Positions 50,484 through 62,248 of a DNA stretch of 64,000 bases are shown piece after piece. Within the stretch, counting starts at the first letter, position 1; each line of letters begins with the position of its first letter. The notes under the pieces were generated by a model. The model was given only the letters and a program-made list of their open reading frames with translations. It was not told the DNA's origin and did no database searches. This stretch comes from Entamoeba invadens IP1 (taxonomy: Eukaryota > Evosea > Mastigamoebida > Endamoebidae), in contig NW_004440180.1 in the NCBI RefSeq assembly GCF_000330505.1, forward strand, positions 35,797 through 99,796, written 5' to 3'. Position numbers and translations under genes: made by a program.

Positions 50484-51977
50484 ATGTGTTTCATTTATTT
50501 GATCCATATTTTGACTGTATTTTCATACGAATTAACTCTCAAAAATCTCAAGACGAATTGTATGACTGATTTTGTTGCAGTGAACATGGACTCAAGTGAA
50601 ATTACAATTTCTATTATTTCTGAGTGTTATAAACAAATTCCAAATTACAAACATGATATTGTTGCCTTTAATTTGAAAGCTATTTGTTATGTCAGTCCTT
50701 CAAAGTTCTTCATCCACAAAGACAGTTTGAATGTGACTCGCTGTGGTGAATGGTTGAGTGTGACTGGTCCGAGTCAGAAAAGTGTTCATTGTATGGTAGT
50801 TGGGTCTGCGACCATGTTCTATCAAAACCAAAACCTTGAGCAGAATGGTGAAAACATTATTGGACTCAAAGCCAAACTTTTTATGCTTGGGAGTTCTCAA
50901 TTAACATATGTAAAAGATTCCGTATACCAAGCGACTGTAGCTATATGTGATTATTTAATTCAAGTCTCTCCAAGTGTGTTAGTCCTCAATGTCACTGCAA
51001 AAGACGTGATGGTACAAGTGTATGACGTTAACAGACCTGTTGAGTTTATTGAAATGAGTCAAACGATGTATCCCAAAAGAGACGACGACACTTTTATTAT
51101 AGATCGGCCTTTGAATCCAACTGACTTTAAATTGGTGTCTTTAGACTCTGAAAAAGTAGGGATGCCGACGGTCTACGAACAAGTGGGATACAAAGCAACT
51201 GGCACGACATCCTTCCCGCATTATATAATGAGCGACTGTAAGTTTATAGCGTCGACTCTTTTATATTCAAAAGAGAGTGAAAAGGTTAATCCGCTCCTGA
51301 CTTGGTATCAATTCAAAGTGAATAGTGTTTTTAAGGCTGAAATGCTGAATTTGTCAAACCCAATGATTACGACCAATAAAGGTGATGGCGATGTCATGTT
51401 ATCGTTTATATACGGTTCCGCGTTTTTCATGTCACAAGAGTACACACAACTCCGGTGTGAATTCATAACGGACTTTCAGTTCGAAATTGTCGATGTCAAA
51501 TTACTCCTCATTAAGAATATAGAAAAGGCTTCGGGAACGGATGGCATTCTTGTTATACGAGATAACCTCAAGTATCAATATAAACAAGTCAACAACACCG
51601 TCTCGCTATCAATCGCGATGGACAAGACATGCAAGGAGTTTTCTAACGGAATATCAATTCGCTATAAAAGTGCGCCCGGAGATGTTTTGAAGATTAAAAA
51701 AGCTTCCTTTGACCCCATCCAAGAGATGCTTAAATTGCATCAATGCGATCAAAGCTCTTTTGATTGTTCTAATACAGAGTGCACGGTCGATGAAAAGTCG
51801 CTGGACGTTGGAATGAACAGATGGAAAGATGGATGTGCACCAATTTGTGGGCGGTGTCGAGACGGGTTTGTTTGCACCACAATGGGAAAATGTGTTGTTG
51901 AAGCAAATAACAATTTGAGAAGCCATTCTATTTGTACTCAAGTCGTCTTATTCCTTTTAGTGGTGTTTCTCTTGTGA
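50484..51977 (+). CDS. Secreted, probably GPI-anchored surface protein (497 aa)
   Basis: A protein with an N-terminal signal peptide (MCFIYLIHILTVFSYE). A large beta-rich extracellular region follows with several N-glycosylation sites (NVTR, NVTA, NLSN, NNTV). A compact Cys-rich module lies at about residues 415-475 (CDQSSFDCSNTEC and CAPICGRCRDGFVC). The last residues, after SHSICTQ, are purely hydrophobic (VVLFLLVVFLL) with no following basic anchor. That is the pattern of a GPI-attachment signal rather than a membrane helix with a tail. I do not recognise the family. The ATG at 50484 is the first in frame and follows an initiator-like TATTCAACA. Intact. Confidence 0.78.
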   Translation: MCFIYLIHILTVFSYELTLKNLKTNCMTDFVAVNMDSSEITISIISECYKQIPNYKHDIVAFNLKAICYVSPSKFFIHKDSLNVTRCGEWLSVTGPSQKSVHCMVVGSATMFYQNQNLEQNGENIIGLKAKLFMLGSSQLTYVKDSVYQATVAICDYLIQVSPSVLVLNVTAKDVMVQVYDVNRPVEFIEMSQTMYPKRDDDTFIIDRPLNPTDFKLVSLDSEKVGMPTVYEQVGYKATGTTSFPHYIMSDCKFIASTLLYSKESEKVNPLLTWYQFKVNSVFKAEMLNLSNPMITTNKGDGDVMLSFIYGSAFFMSQEYTQLRCEFITDFQFEIVDVKLLLIKNIEKASGTDGILVIRDNLKYQYKQVNNTVSLSIAMDKTCKEFSNGISIRYKSAPGDVLKIKKASFDPIQEMLKLHQCDQSSFDCSNTECTVDEKSLDVGMNRWKDGCAPICGRCRDGFVCTTMGKCVVEANNNLRSHSICTQVVLFLLVVFLL

Positions 51978-52320
51978 ATTAATAGTTTATTTATGTTATT
52001 TGGTATATTATATTAAATTAATTATAAGTTAAATTTATTTAGTATAAAATAGTAAAATTATAGTAATTTAGATTTGGAATAATATTGCTATTTTTATAAT
52101 CACAGAATTTATGAAAAATATAGTACTAAATATAATAGTATAATTATTATAAGTTATAATAAAATTTGGTTTGAAGAATTAAAAAATAAAAAACATTATA
52201 ATTTAAATTATAATATTTCATTTGGTTTGATGAATTATTATTTATAATTCATAATTTATAATATATAATATATAAATTATAAATTATAATAAATCACATA
52301 GTTCAATAATTCCATTTGTT
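51978..52320. other. Very AT-rich spacer
   Basis: Runs of TATAAATTATAATATA-type sequence form many short palindromes. No gene was seen. Confidence 0.45.
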
Positions 52321-52581
52321 TTAGTAAATTAAATCATAACACACACAACGATCCTTATAACATTTTTCATTCTCATTTTCTTCATCCCAAAATCGCAGTA
52401 CGAAAACGTTTTTGAAGTACTTCAGTGTACTGCTGTTAAGTCTGATTGGGTTGATTTCGAAATAATCCATTAAATATTTAAACTTTTTGCATACCATTGT
52501 GATGTAAGCAAAATCTTCAAAAGATTGAAAGAAAGTAGAGATGTATATCAAGTCTTTACATTCCAGCTTGGTTTTAAACAT
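52321..52581 (-). CDS. Short F-box-like fragment of an Entamoeba leucine-rich-repeat protein (86 aa)
   Basis: The sequence ECKDLIYISTFFQSFEDFAY, continuing ITMVCKKFKYLMDYFEINPI, resembles the N-terminal F-box-like segment of the large Entamoeba family of BspA-type leucine-rich-repeat proteins. There a helix with FEDF, a MV-KKC/KKF segment and a VNP-type motif recur. Full members run to several hundred residues; here the frame ends after 86 codons with no repeats. It is therefore either a truncated gene or a stand-alone small domain. The ATG at 52581 is the first in frame. Assignment is from family knowledge and pattern only. Confidence 0.45.
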   Translation of the reverse strand: MFKTKLECKDLIYISTFFQSFEDFAYITMVCKKFKYLMDYFEINPIRLNSSTLKYFKNVFVLRFWDEENENEKCYKDRCVCYDLIY

Positions 52582-52669
52582 GAAAATCTCAGTTGATCTC
52601 TTTCTTTTTGATGATTTTTAAGTGTTTTTTATCCTTTTGATTCTCTTCTCTTTTTTTGAAAAGATTGAT

Positions 52670-52910
52670 GGTATGTCTTTTAACGTTATCTGGTCTCAAA
52701 CGTTATCTAGTGGACAAAAAATAGCTTTAATTTTGTCCAAACATCGGGCATTAGGTAAAACGTGAAAAAACTCGAAACAATTGGGACGGATTTTTTGTAC
52801 GGCTTCCCGAAACTTTCCAAATTTTATGGTCCAAAAGTTACCAAATAAATTTAAAAGACAAACTGTTCTTAAAAAATTGTGAATTTGAAAACAAATGCTA
52901 TAACCCAAAT
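52670..52910. repeat. Diverged MITE-like relic
   Basis: GGCATTAGGTAAAACG (about 52748) and GGCTTCCCGAAACTTTCC, then ATTTTATGGTC, resemble the interior of the MITE at 39713-39923 in the same order. AACGTTATCT occurs twice at the left edge. The ends are no longer clearly inverted copies. Confidence 0.4.
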
Positions 52911-53122
52911 ACATATATTATACTATTTGAATTTTATATTGTGTTAGACTAACTTTGATAGTATTATTTTAGTAAAATTTTGAACAAAGTTTATATAAAT
53001 ATTTTAACTGTTTTTAATTATTGATATCATTAAATATTAACTACTTCATTATGACATTTGTTTTTTTTTATTTTTAGTATTATGTAATTATGATAAAAAT
53101 AATTTTTCTAAGAACAATGAAA

Positions 53123-55303
53123 TTATGAAGCTTGAGTGTATGGATTGGCGTTTTGAACTCTTCTTTTCCTCCAATAAATAACCCCAATTACCACAACCAC
53201 TACAACAACAAATAGCACTACCAGAACTGCTATAACCACCCCAATAACGATCCCGATTGTTTTACTATTACTCTTTGTGTTGTCATCTTCTTGCATTATA
53301 CCTTTCTCTATCATGAAGTCGCCACTCCTCTTTTCATAATAAACACCATTCACCACACTTTTCTCGATAGTCACATCTTCAAAATGAACTTTTCCTTCAC
53401 CTCCTATATTGACTTTACTATTTGAAAAAGAAACCCTTTTTATTTTCATTTCTTTTTCAACATTAAATTCTAGATTTGAATCAATAATTGAAGAGTCTTT
53501 CATTTCAACATCGATAAAGGTGGCATTCTTTGTTGTGAAATTTACAATTTGGGAATATTCAAATTCGACTTCTAAAAATGTTGATATTTGAAGTGAGTTG
53601 TTTGTGAAAATAACGTTATCAAATTTGACATCTGCGAATACTGTTTTATAAAAGGTTGTATTTTGTATCAACATTTTTGTTGCACCTTTTTTCCATTTTA
53701 CATTTTCTAAGTTAGATTCAGAGAATAATAAACTGTTTTTCAAAAGTCGGTACTGTCATATTTTTAGAACTTCCTAAAGTCCCGTTTTTTATTTTCGTTT
53801 TTTCCTAAAAAAATAAAAAACAAAAAATCGAAAGTACCGACTTTATTTTGAAAAAAATACCAATCCCGTTCATTTATTTTCGTACAAATTCGGGAAAATA
53901 TCGGAATATTAGCCAGCCTTTTCCAAAAACCCCGATCCCGTTATTTGATTTGACCACAACTCGATACTTCGCAACATATACACAGCATTGTTGACCTAAA
54001 AGCACAACAATTAACGTTTTAGTGAATTTGGATGGTGTTGTTCGTGTCGAGTTTTAACTGAATATTACTTTCGTTAAAATTTAATTGAAATTTAAAACAA
54101 ACTGTGGTTTTCTATTCTGAATAAAAAATAATGAAATATAGAGTTCAAAAAACACCAAAAAAATTACAGTAAATGTTTGATAATTTTGACAGGCATAAGT
54201 CAAATTGTCAAAGGTCAACACAAGAAAAGACAATAAAATAATACAAAATAACAATAATGTTTTGTTATTGGATATTTTTAAAAAGATGTTCTCACTGAAA
54301 TGCTCAAAAAGAATGTCGACTTTATAAAACCCAACAAAGATAAGTTATCAAATCATTTTGTTATTTTTATTTTTCTTGTGACAACACTACTAAGCATACT
54401 AATCTCGGAACTTAGCTTATGTTTTCTGAATATTTCATTAATTAATGAAATGTTTGATAATAAAAAAGATTGACATTAAATTTATTTGCTTTTGTACTAA
54501 AATGCACTTTTGGGACAATTCACATGTTTTTTAGAAACAAAAATCCCGTTATTTCAAATTTTATATGGAATTTTTTAATGCTTAAAAATTCTCCAAATAA
54601 AAAAATAATTTTTGAAGACTGTTTTTTTCTTTTTTACTTGGAAAAAATAAGCGAATTTTATTACAAAAAAACGATTCCCAAAAATAATAAACAAAATAAA
54701 TCCAAAAAATCGGGACACCTCAGTACCGACTTTTGAAAAACAGTTTACATTGTTCATTGTTCCAATATCAAAACCAGTTCTTTTCAAGTAGCTATTAAAT
54801 GTATGCAATTTGTTCACATTCATATCATAAAAAGTCACATTATTAAGTACAAGTTCTTTTATAACATTTTTTTCAAAACTTGATGCTTTCAACACAAGGT
54901 TTTTCATTTGAACAGTTTCCAAAACACTGTTCAACAGTGTTATTTTTGAAATATTTGTATCATACAAATTTACACATTTGCGTTCAATTTTTTCAATTGC
55001 ATAATTACTCAAAGATTCATTTGTTTTAAAACTTACATACCCAACATCTTCACATGTGTTGTTGTACTTTTCAAGATCAATTTCACTGATAATTTTGTTT
55101 AACCCATTGCATAACAATGAATGATAAATAATAGATTGATCAATTTCCTTTATAAAATCGGTACACTCTGAATATTCTATTCTCTCAGAAGGAGAAATTG
55201 GTCGAACGGTATTCTCACAACGTATGTCTGCAAATTTTGAACCATCAATAGATACTGGAATTGACTCTGAAAAAGCCAGTGATAGTAAAGCAATGAAAAA
55301 CAT
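53123..55303 (-). pseudogene. Type I membrane protein gene split by a transposon
   Basis: The N-terminal part starts at ATG 55303 with a signal peptide (MFFIALLSLAFS), then Cys-containing sequence and the start of a beta-helix-like repeat region (NLVLKASSFEKNVIKELVL). The reading enters a TA-flanked element at 54745. The C-terminal part resumes at 53728 and continues the same repeats (IQNTTFYKTVFADVKFDNVI). It ends with a membrane helix (about 35 residues, Val/Ile-rich), a basic stop-transfer KRRVQN and TAA... the frame closes at 53123. The two parts are in register: 558 nt before and 606 nt after, so removal of the element with one TA leaves an open frame of 387 codons plus stop. The repeated N-x3-F pattern suggests a pentapeptide-type or similar solenoid. 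Function unknown; inactivation looks recent. Confidence 0.85.
53731..54745. mobile_element. TA-flanked mariner-like element inserted in a gene (1,015 bp)
   Basis: Perfect 25-bp inverted ends, beginning AACTGTTTTTCAAAAGTC and followed by GGTACTG, with the reverse complement at the right. TA duplications lie at 53729-53730 and 54746-54747. The ends resemble those of the element at 6394-7276. The interior has no transposase. The perfect ends and clean target duplication indicate a young insertion. Confidence 0.92.
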
Positions 55304-56221
55304 TATTGTTATTTGTTTCTTCAGAAAACCTTTTTATTTAATAAAAATTGGGTGGTTCTTTCTATTTATAAAAAATGAAATGTTTGAGAATAGAATTTAA
55401 ATACTTTGTTTATGTTAAACCGTTTTTATTGTGGTAATAAATGGAAATTATTTAATAACTTGATATTAATAATTTAGTTTCCCAATAGTAAATTGGTGTA
55501 TATTACCAGAACCATCTGGACATGTGTTTCATTTTCTTTCTTAAAAATCGAGACAACTACTTTAAAACTGGCTTATTATTTTAATAAGCTTTTTCAAATT
55601 AAGTCTTATTTTATTAAACACAAAGAAAACTACTTAAACAAACACAAAACCAAAAAAGAAACAATGCATCTTCCTTCGTATTAATTTGGTTATTTATAGC
55701 AAAAACTGTTTTTGTTATAACTTTATATATACCCTATTTTTAAACAATTACCAATTCGGTATCTTTAAAATAATTTTAAAAGTAAAAGAGGTAAAAGTTA
55801 TTTAATTAACAGGAGAATATAATTGCAAAAATAAAAACACAGGTTATTAATTGTTAATCTGATTTTAAAACTTTTGTTTATTTAATTATTGACTATCTTA
55901 TAATTCATTTTTTTGTAACAAATAAAATTGCTTTGTGTAATAATCAGTATTCATCACAATAAAAGATTTATTTGGTGATAATTAATATATATAAAAAATA
56001 CCCAGTAGAAGTATACAATTGAACCATCAAACCTTCGCCCAGCAAACGAACTTTAGCCTAAAGAAAGTTAATTGTTTTCTATTTTTATATTAACACTTAA
56101 TTTTATGAATGACTTTTCAAGGGACATTCAATAACACATTTTAACAAATATTGTTTTTTGCCTTTTTGTTCTTTTTTAAAATCGGAAAAATAATTGTTAA
56201 TACAGTTAACTGAAAAAGTAA
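55304..56221. other. AT-rich intergenic stretch
   Basis: No gene is recognised apart from the upstream region of the split gene near 55304-55350. Confidence 0.45.
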
Positions 56222-59200
56222 GATGCTGAGAAAAAAAAGGATGCTAATCTAAAGAGTGTTAACGTGATTAACCACTTTTGTGTGGATGGCTTTGAAAATC
56301 TTACACATTTTTGTTGTAATTAATATAAAATTTGGCTAAGAGTTTACAAAAAATGGGTTTTTTGGACCGAATTCATAAAAAACCGATTTTTTTAAAAGTT
56401 AAAACAGAAAAAACAAATTTTATTTTTAGTAAAAGTCATCTTTTACTTTTACCATTTAAACGAATTTGCCGCAAAAAAACAATTTTGTTAAAAAATTTAA
56501 GACTAAAGTTTTTAATTAATTAACTTTAGTTTATTTAATTAATTGTATAAACTATATGTTATCAAAAAAATATTGAAATTGAATAATTTATAAAATGACA
56601 TATAATTTGTCATAAAAATACTATGGCATAATTTGCTGTGGATAGGTTGAAAAGGTGTGGATGGTAAATATGGATAGACAATCTTTATTATTATGTTTTA
56701 AATGAAATGATTAACATGACTTGTTTTTTAAGTGGTTTTTGTTGGTATTTGCAGTATGATTCTATTCTAATTAATATGTGTTGTTATGATTTTTTTATAA
56801 CATAGAAAAATAACTTATGGTAACAATGTGGTAATTTGCCATTTAACTTTTTAACTTTTTTATAGTAAAAATTACATTTTATTCAACTATGTTAATAGAA
56901 TTTGTTTTGTGATTATTCTGTCATTTTTATGTTCATTAATAATATTCTATTGTAATATAATTTATTGTTATCAATTAATAGTTTAGTTTAGACATAAAAC
57001 CTTTGTCTTTAACATTTTCAACAAAATCAGAATATAATTTAGGATGTAATACCCGTCTTTATGCGTATAATTTGCGCCAACATAAAGAACTTTATTTAAC
57101 AAATTTCAATTCCCAAATATTATTATTAGAGTACAGTGAAAAATCACTGCGGCGTGAAATATTACTGCGAATTGTTATTGGGCAAAAAATAATGTTATTA
57201 AGGGTTTTAAAACATTTTGGGTTAATTTTTTTTGTTATTCGAGGTTGTTAAAATGAAAAACGACAATTTTGTTCTACAAAATCTTTTGAGGCTAAGTCAA
57301 CAGATTGTGCTAAGAGGAAAAATGGCGTTTTTATATACTTTTTATGAGGGTTTTGTTTTTTTCTTTTCTAATTGAAAAACAAAATGTTTTAAATTTTTGT
57401 TATTACAAAAAGACAAATTCTAAATTATAGTTTCACATATCCAAAAATTATTTTATCAAGTAAAAATTTGTTTTGATATTTTTAAATTGTGAATAAATGT
57501 ACCAATAATTGATATTGATTTATTCGTTACATCAATTTATGAAATATAATTTTATTGAACAGTCCATATCTATGCCAAAATATGAACACATTTCAACAAT
57601 AAAGTTTTGCTTAAAATCGTATTGTTGTTGAAGATTAAAAATTATAAATAAATAATCGTTATCATAATTTTAATTACCAAATAATCACTTAACAATATAA
57701 TTTCATTCTGATGTATAAAGTGTATTCATTGGTTGCTTTCACAATGATTTGTTATTCGGAAAAACATTACTCAATGTCTTGTATATGTTTTATGAGAGTC
57801 GTTGATTTTTCGATTAAAAAATTTAGAGAAAAAATCTAACCGTCACACCGTGACACAAAAAATGGTTTAAAAACAAAATGAATAAACAATATAATTATGT
57901 ATTTAATATCAACATCTGTAATATCGAAATCGTTTAGTAAATACTTGACATATTGGTTGTATGATCACTGGCTATTTTGATTGTAAAATGATGTGGAAAT
58001 ACATTCACTATTTACATAAAATAAATCAAACGATGAACTATCATTATAGTATAAATATAATTAAAATATAATAAAAAAACAAACAAGTGAAATAGTTAAT
58101 TGACATGTATTTTTAATTAACATCAACATATCAATAGCAAAAATTTATAATAAAACAACAATAAATTATAATTTATTTTTTTAAATGTAAAACTATTTTT
58201 TTAATAATTATTATCATATAATTAAACTAGTTGATAAATTCTGGCAAATATTATTATAAATTATCATTATTTTAAAAGGGTTAAAACACCAGAACCCCAA
58301 ACAACTTAATTCTTTCATTTCAACAAATTATTTGGATTTTAAATTGGTGTGATTAAATTATCGACCATTTGAAAACCTTACGCTCGTTAAACGTTTGTTA
58401 TCGTCAAATATATTCATTTTTATTAATTTATTAATATGATATGTTTATAACGTGTTTTTGTATTTTGTTTATGTTTATTGTATTGCAATTTGTGTTGTTA
58501 TAATAATTTCGAAGTTGATATATTATTAGATTTTTACAATTCGAGTTGATATTTCTATGTGTTTTTGTATTATTATGTTAAAACATATTGATCATAATGG
58601 TAATTTAAGTTTATTCAATTGAAGTTAATAATTTCAATATTCACAACAAAAATTAACGACTAGCTGAGCAGAAATCACATTTCAAATAATAATGTCCAAA
58701 AGGTGGACTATTTATTCAAATTTCAATGTTTTAATTTATTCGTTTTTGTAATTATGTTTTGATGTATTGTTTGGTTTTTTATGTTATAAATTGTTAAAAT
58801 CAATAAAATAAAAACCAATATCTAGTTTGAGTTGTTTGGAATGTTCCTTTTTACGAATTTACCCTTGTTTTAATTGATAGCCATATTATATAACATTTTT
58901 ACAAAGTAAATTATTTTTTATGTTTTATAAGCAACAATAACATTATTTTTTGCTCAATAACAATTCGCAGTAATATTTCACGCCGCAGTGATTTTTCATG
59001 ATACTCTAAAATAATAAACTAATGGAGTGTTAATATAAATTACAATACTATTAGTAAAAAGTGATAATTAATGCGTTTTTGAGCCACGATTAACAAAAAG
59101 ATAATATATTTAAAATGATATTAAAAATAAATATTTTTTAATGCAAAAAACGGATAATTTTCCAAATTATAATCACATAAACCACTTTTGAAATGTTTTT

Positions 59201-59757
59201 TCAATTAAAAAAAACGAAAAAATGGTGTTACATATATCAAATAAACTGGATAATACACGTAAATTTTGTTAGTTATTTTATTTGTTCATTTTGATCTATT
59301 CTTATTTTACCACTCCAAAAAAGGCTGAAAATAGCGTTTTTTCTTACTATGAAATTATTGCAAATATTGGAAATACTCCTTATGGGGGTATTTATGTTTG
59401 TATATGATTTTTGTCCCATAAATGATTATAAATAACAATTATTAGTTTTAAAAATCATAACATATGGTTTCAAATGGATATTTGAATTTTTTCGACAAAA
59501 AAATAAGAGGCTATCCACACAAAATATTCCAATCCGCAGGGATTCACCATTTCCGTGTGGATACGCCCTATCACGTTAACACTCTTAAATATAAATTAAT
59601 TTAATATTATTAATAATAAATAATTAATATAAATTTATTTTGGTTTTTTCATTTTATTAATTTTTTGATTAATAATTTATATTAAAATTAATAGTAATTT
59701 TATTATCAATTGAAATCAACCAATAGTTACGAGCATCCTCCTCTCTCAAGCATCCCC
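56222..59757. mobile_element. 3.5-kb outer inverted-repeat structure with nested elements
   Basis: Several blocks recur inverted in mirror order. The outer block is GATGCTGAGAAAAAAAAGG, then ATGCT, at 56222; its inverted partner is at about 59731-59756. Next, AAGAGTGTTAACGTGAT (56251-56267) pairs with ATCACGTTAACACTCTT (59570-59586). GTGTGGAT motifs occur at 56280, 56655 and 59554, CTGTGGAT at 56637, and ATCCACAC at 59513. An inner pair is listed separately. No open frame supports a transposase. I read it as one or two non-autonomous DNA elements nested in each other; target duplications are not clear. Confidence 0.65.
57125..59009. mobile_element. Inner inverted-repeat element (about 1.9 kb) inside the 56.2-59.8 kb structure
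   Basis: About 75 bp at 57125-57200 (containing GAAAAATCACTGCGGCGTGA and ATATTACTGCGAATTGTTAT) is repeated inverted at about 58936-59009 with few differences. The outer borders TTAGAGTA/TACTCTAA suggest a TA or TTA target site. The roughly 1.7 kb between the arms is AT-rich and non-coding. Confidence 0.75.
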
Positions 59758-59926
59758 ATATTTCCTCCTACTCTAATTAAAAAAAGTTGATACAAAATTT
59801 TAATTTGTCGAACTATTTAAATACTTTTTGTATTTAATAGCTATTAACTCATTTCTCCACCAAAAAACTCATTTTAACAATTTGAAACAAAATACTTCTT
59901 ATTTTAAAAATAAAAATAAATATAGT
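59758..59926. other. Short AT-rich spacer between elements
   Basis: No feature was seen. Confidence 0.4.
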
Positions 59927-62248
59927 CAGCGAAAAATACCACTTGTATTTCTTTAGTGTTTTCGATGGTAAAATGTTATTCTTTTACATTTTTTTGTTTT
60001 TAGGAAAAAAATAAAAAAGAAAAAAGCACACAAAAAATCAGAGTTGCTATTGCTCTTTCAAACTGAAACAGCCAATAAAACGAAAATTATTTTCTAAATA
60101 AAAAATACTAAAAAATAATTAAAGTGTTTTAAAAATTCAATTATAAAACAATGATAAAAAAATATCAACAATTATAATAAATTGTAATAATTACCTTGGT
60201 TTACACAAAAGTGTTGTGGATTGTAATAAAAAATATATACCGACGGCTGAGGAGACACCCCACAAATACTTGATATAATTAAACATCATTCTAATTGTTC
60301 ATACAATTTTATTGTTGTCTAACTTGTTGTTCTGTTGGTCATTTAAAACTGAATCATAAACAAATGAAACCAAGCTTACATGTAAAAACAAACTATGATA
60401 TGAACATCGATCAATCAACAAACACTTAACAACAACACCAATTGTCCCACAATAATTTATAGATTAATAGTTCTCTAATGATTATTTTACTATGTATTAT
60501 TGGTTTTATATGTAAGAATGAATAAAAACTATATTATTATTATTTTTGTTTTTTTATTAACCCTAACTATCTTCACATGAAAAAATGTTATTTATTACTA
60601 TTTATTAACTATTAACTATAATATCATTTTATTATAGTAATTTATAGTAAAAATATAATTATAAAATTGGATCTTTTATTTTTGTTTATTGGTTGTGTTT
60701 TATCATCATTTTTAATGGTTTTTGCTTCTTTTTTCTCCTAATTACCCGATATTTAACAATTAATTTATCTGTTTATATCAATATTATTTTTTTCATTTTT
60801 TTGATTTATCAAATTATTAATTCGAGGCAAATTTAAATTATTGCTACAATTTACATAATAATATTATTAATTATTTTAACCAATTAGAGTATAAAAGTAT
60901 ATCATTTTTAAAATGCATTTTTGGCAGAACTATCAACCCGGCAATAAAAACCACTTGTGAACATTTTACTTGGTATTCTAATGATAAATCTTTACCAGTT
61001 TTTTATGTTTGCATTTATTATTTAATTTATCCGCCCACTCAGCAAATAAAACCACTAGGAAACATCTTCCATATTGTGTATTAGATGTTTCTTTCCACTA
61101 ATATTTAATATGCCGAGTTTTAAAACTTTGTTTTCGTGTCTCTTTTTTCGGCATACACGAATGATTGCTACCATTTATTTGATATTTTGTTTTGATTTTT
61201 TTTACTAAAAAGTTTTGGAAAGCGTCAAACAAACAACATTTTTGTAAAAAGAATAGCGACAACTAAAACCACTTGTAAACATTTTACTTTAAACACAACA
61301 TGAAAACTTGACACTATTACAATGTTTGCCTGAAAAATTGGCAAATTTTAGAAAAAAATGTAAAAAACAATAGGGGCAAACCGAAATTCACAAAACCACT
61401 TGTGATAATTAATTCTTAATATTCCGATTAAAGTTGTTATAATTTTATATTAATTTAAAAAATGCCACACCAATTGAGTTTTTTAAAACACAACGAATGG
61501 CACACATTCATCGCGCTGATGTTTGACAGTGAAATAATAAAATGATGGTTTGTGACCCACATCAAAACATTGTGGAAACGTGTTTGAAAATATCAAATTG
61601 GGTTTTGGCCGACGAATATACTTTTGAAAAATTGAGGTATTGGTTGAGATAGGGGATGTAATAAAGGTGCAATGATTATAATGGTGAAATATAAATTATT
61701 GAGCGTTATTGAACTGTTTGAAAAACAAATTCACGTTGCATTTGTTCAGATTTATTGTGTTTCCAACAAGGTGTATTCAAGTTATGAACCCAATAAACAG
61801 GACTAAAAAAGAAAAAAGTTACAGAAGGGGGTGTTGAACAAAGGTTCAGCCAAAGGTTTGAGTCTTAACGTTTTGTTTTTTTGGTTGAATAACATTTCAT
61901 AATAACAAAATTTGCTTAATTTTTGAATTTAAAACGGTATTCGTTAAAATAGTTTTAATGTTAATTCTCAGATAAAAAAAATATTTTTTTTATTTTTTTT
62001 GAATAAGTCTCTTAATAGATCCAGCAAACAACCATTTCATATTACCAAAAAATAATTTAAAAACAAAAAAGTCAAAAGGCAATTTAAAATGTTATAAGAG
62101 AGTGGTCTTTCTATTTTTATGTAAAATTGACACTTAAAATAGATTTTTAAAAAAAAAACTTAAACTATACATAAAACTATAAATTTGTTAAAAAAGAACC
62201 ATTTTATTTATCCAAGTGGTTTTATTCCACAAGTGGTTTTTTTCGCTG
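59927..62248. mobile_element. 2.3-kb inverted-repeat element with repeated ACCACTTGT motifs
   Basis: The left end is CAGCGAAAAATACCACTTGT and the right end, inverted, is CAGCGAAAAAAACCACTTGT. The motif ACCACTTGT recurs inside: at about 60951 and 61270 followed by (G/A)AACATTTTACTT, at about 61395, and inverted near 62212. Such motifs could be transposase-binding sites, as in hAT and related elements. No transposase is readable; a short coding-like piece lies at 61541-61651. The flanks do not show a clear target duplication. Confidence 0.65.
61541..61651 (+). pseudogene. Short coding-like fragment inside the element
   Basis: ATG at 61541 opens a 36-codon frame of protein-like composition (MVCDPHQNIVETCLKISNWV, then LADEYTFEKLRYWLR) with G+C above its surroundings. 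It is too short to assign. It could be a remnant of a transposase or a captured exon. Confidence 0.3.

Noticed and set aside
54575..54745. C-terminal 57 residues of the frame starting at 55303
   Set aside because: These codons lie inside the transposon and are translation of element sequence, not of the host gene.
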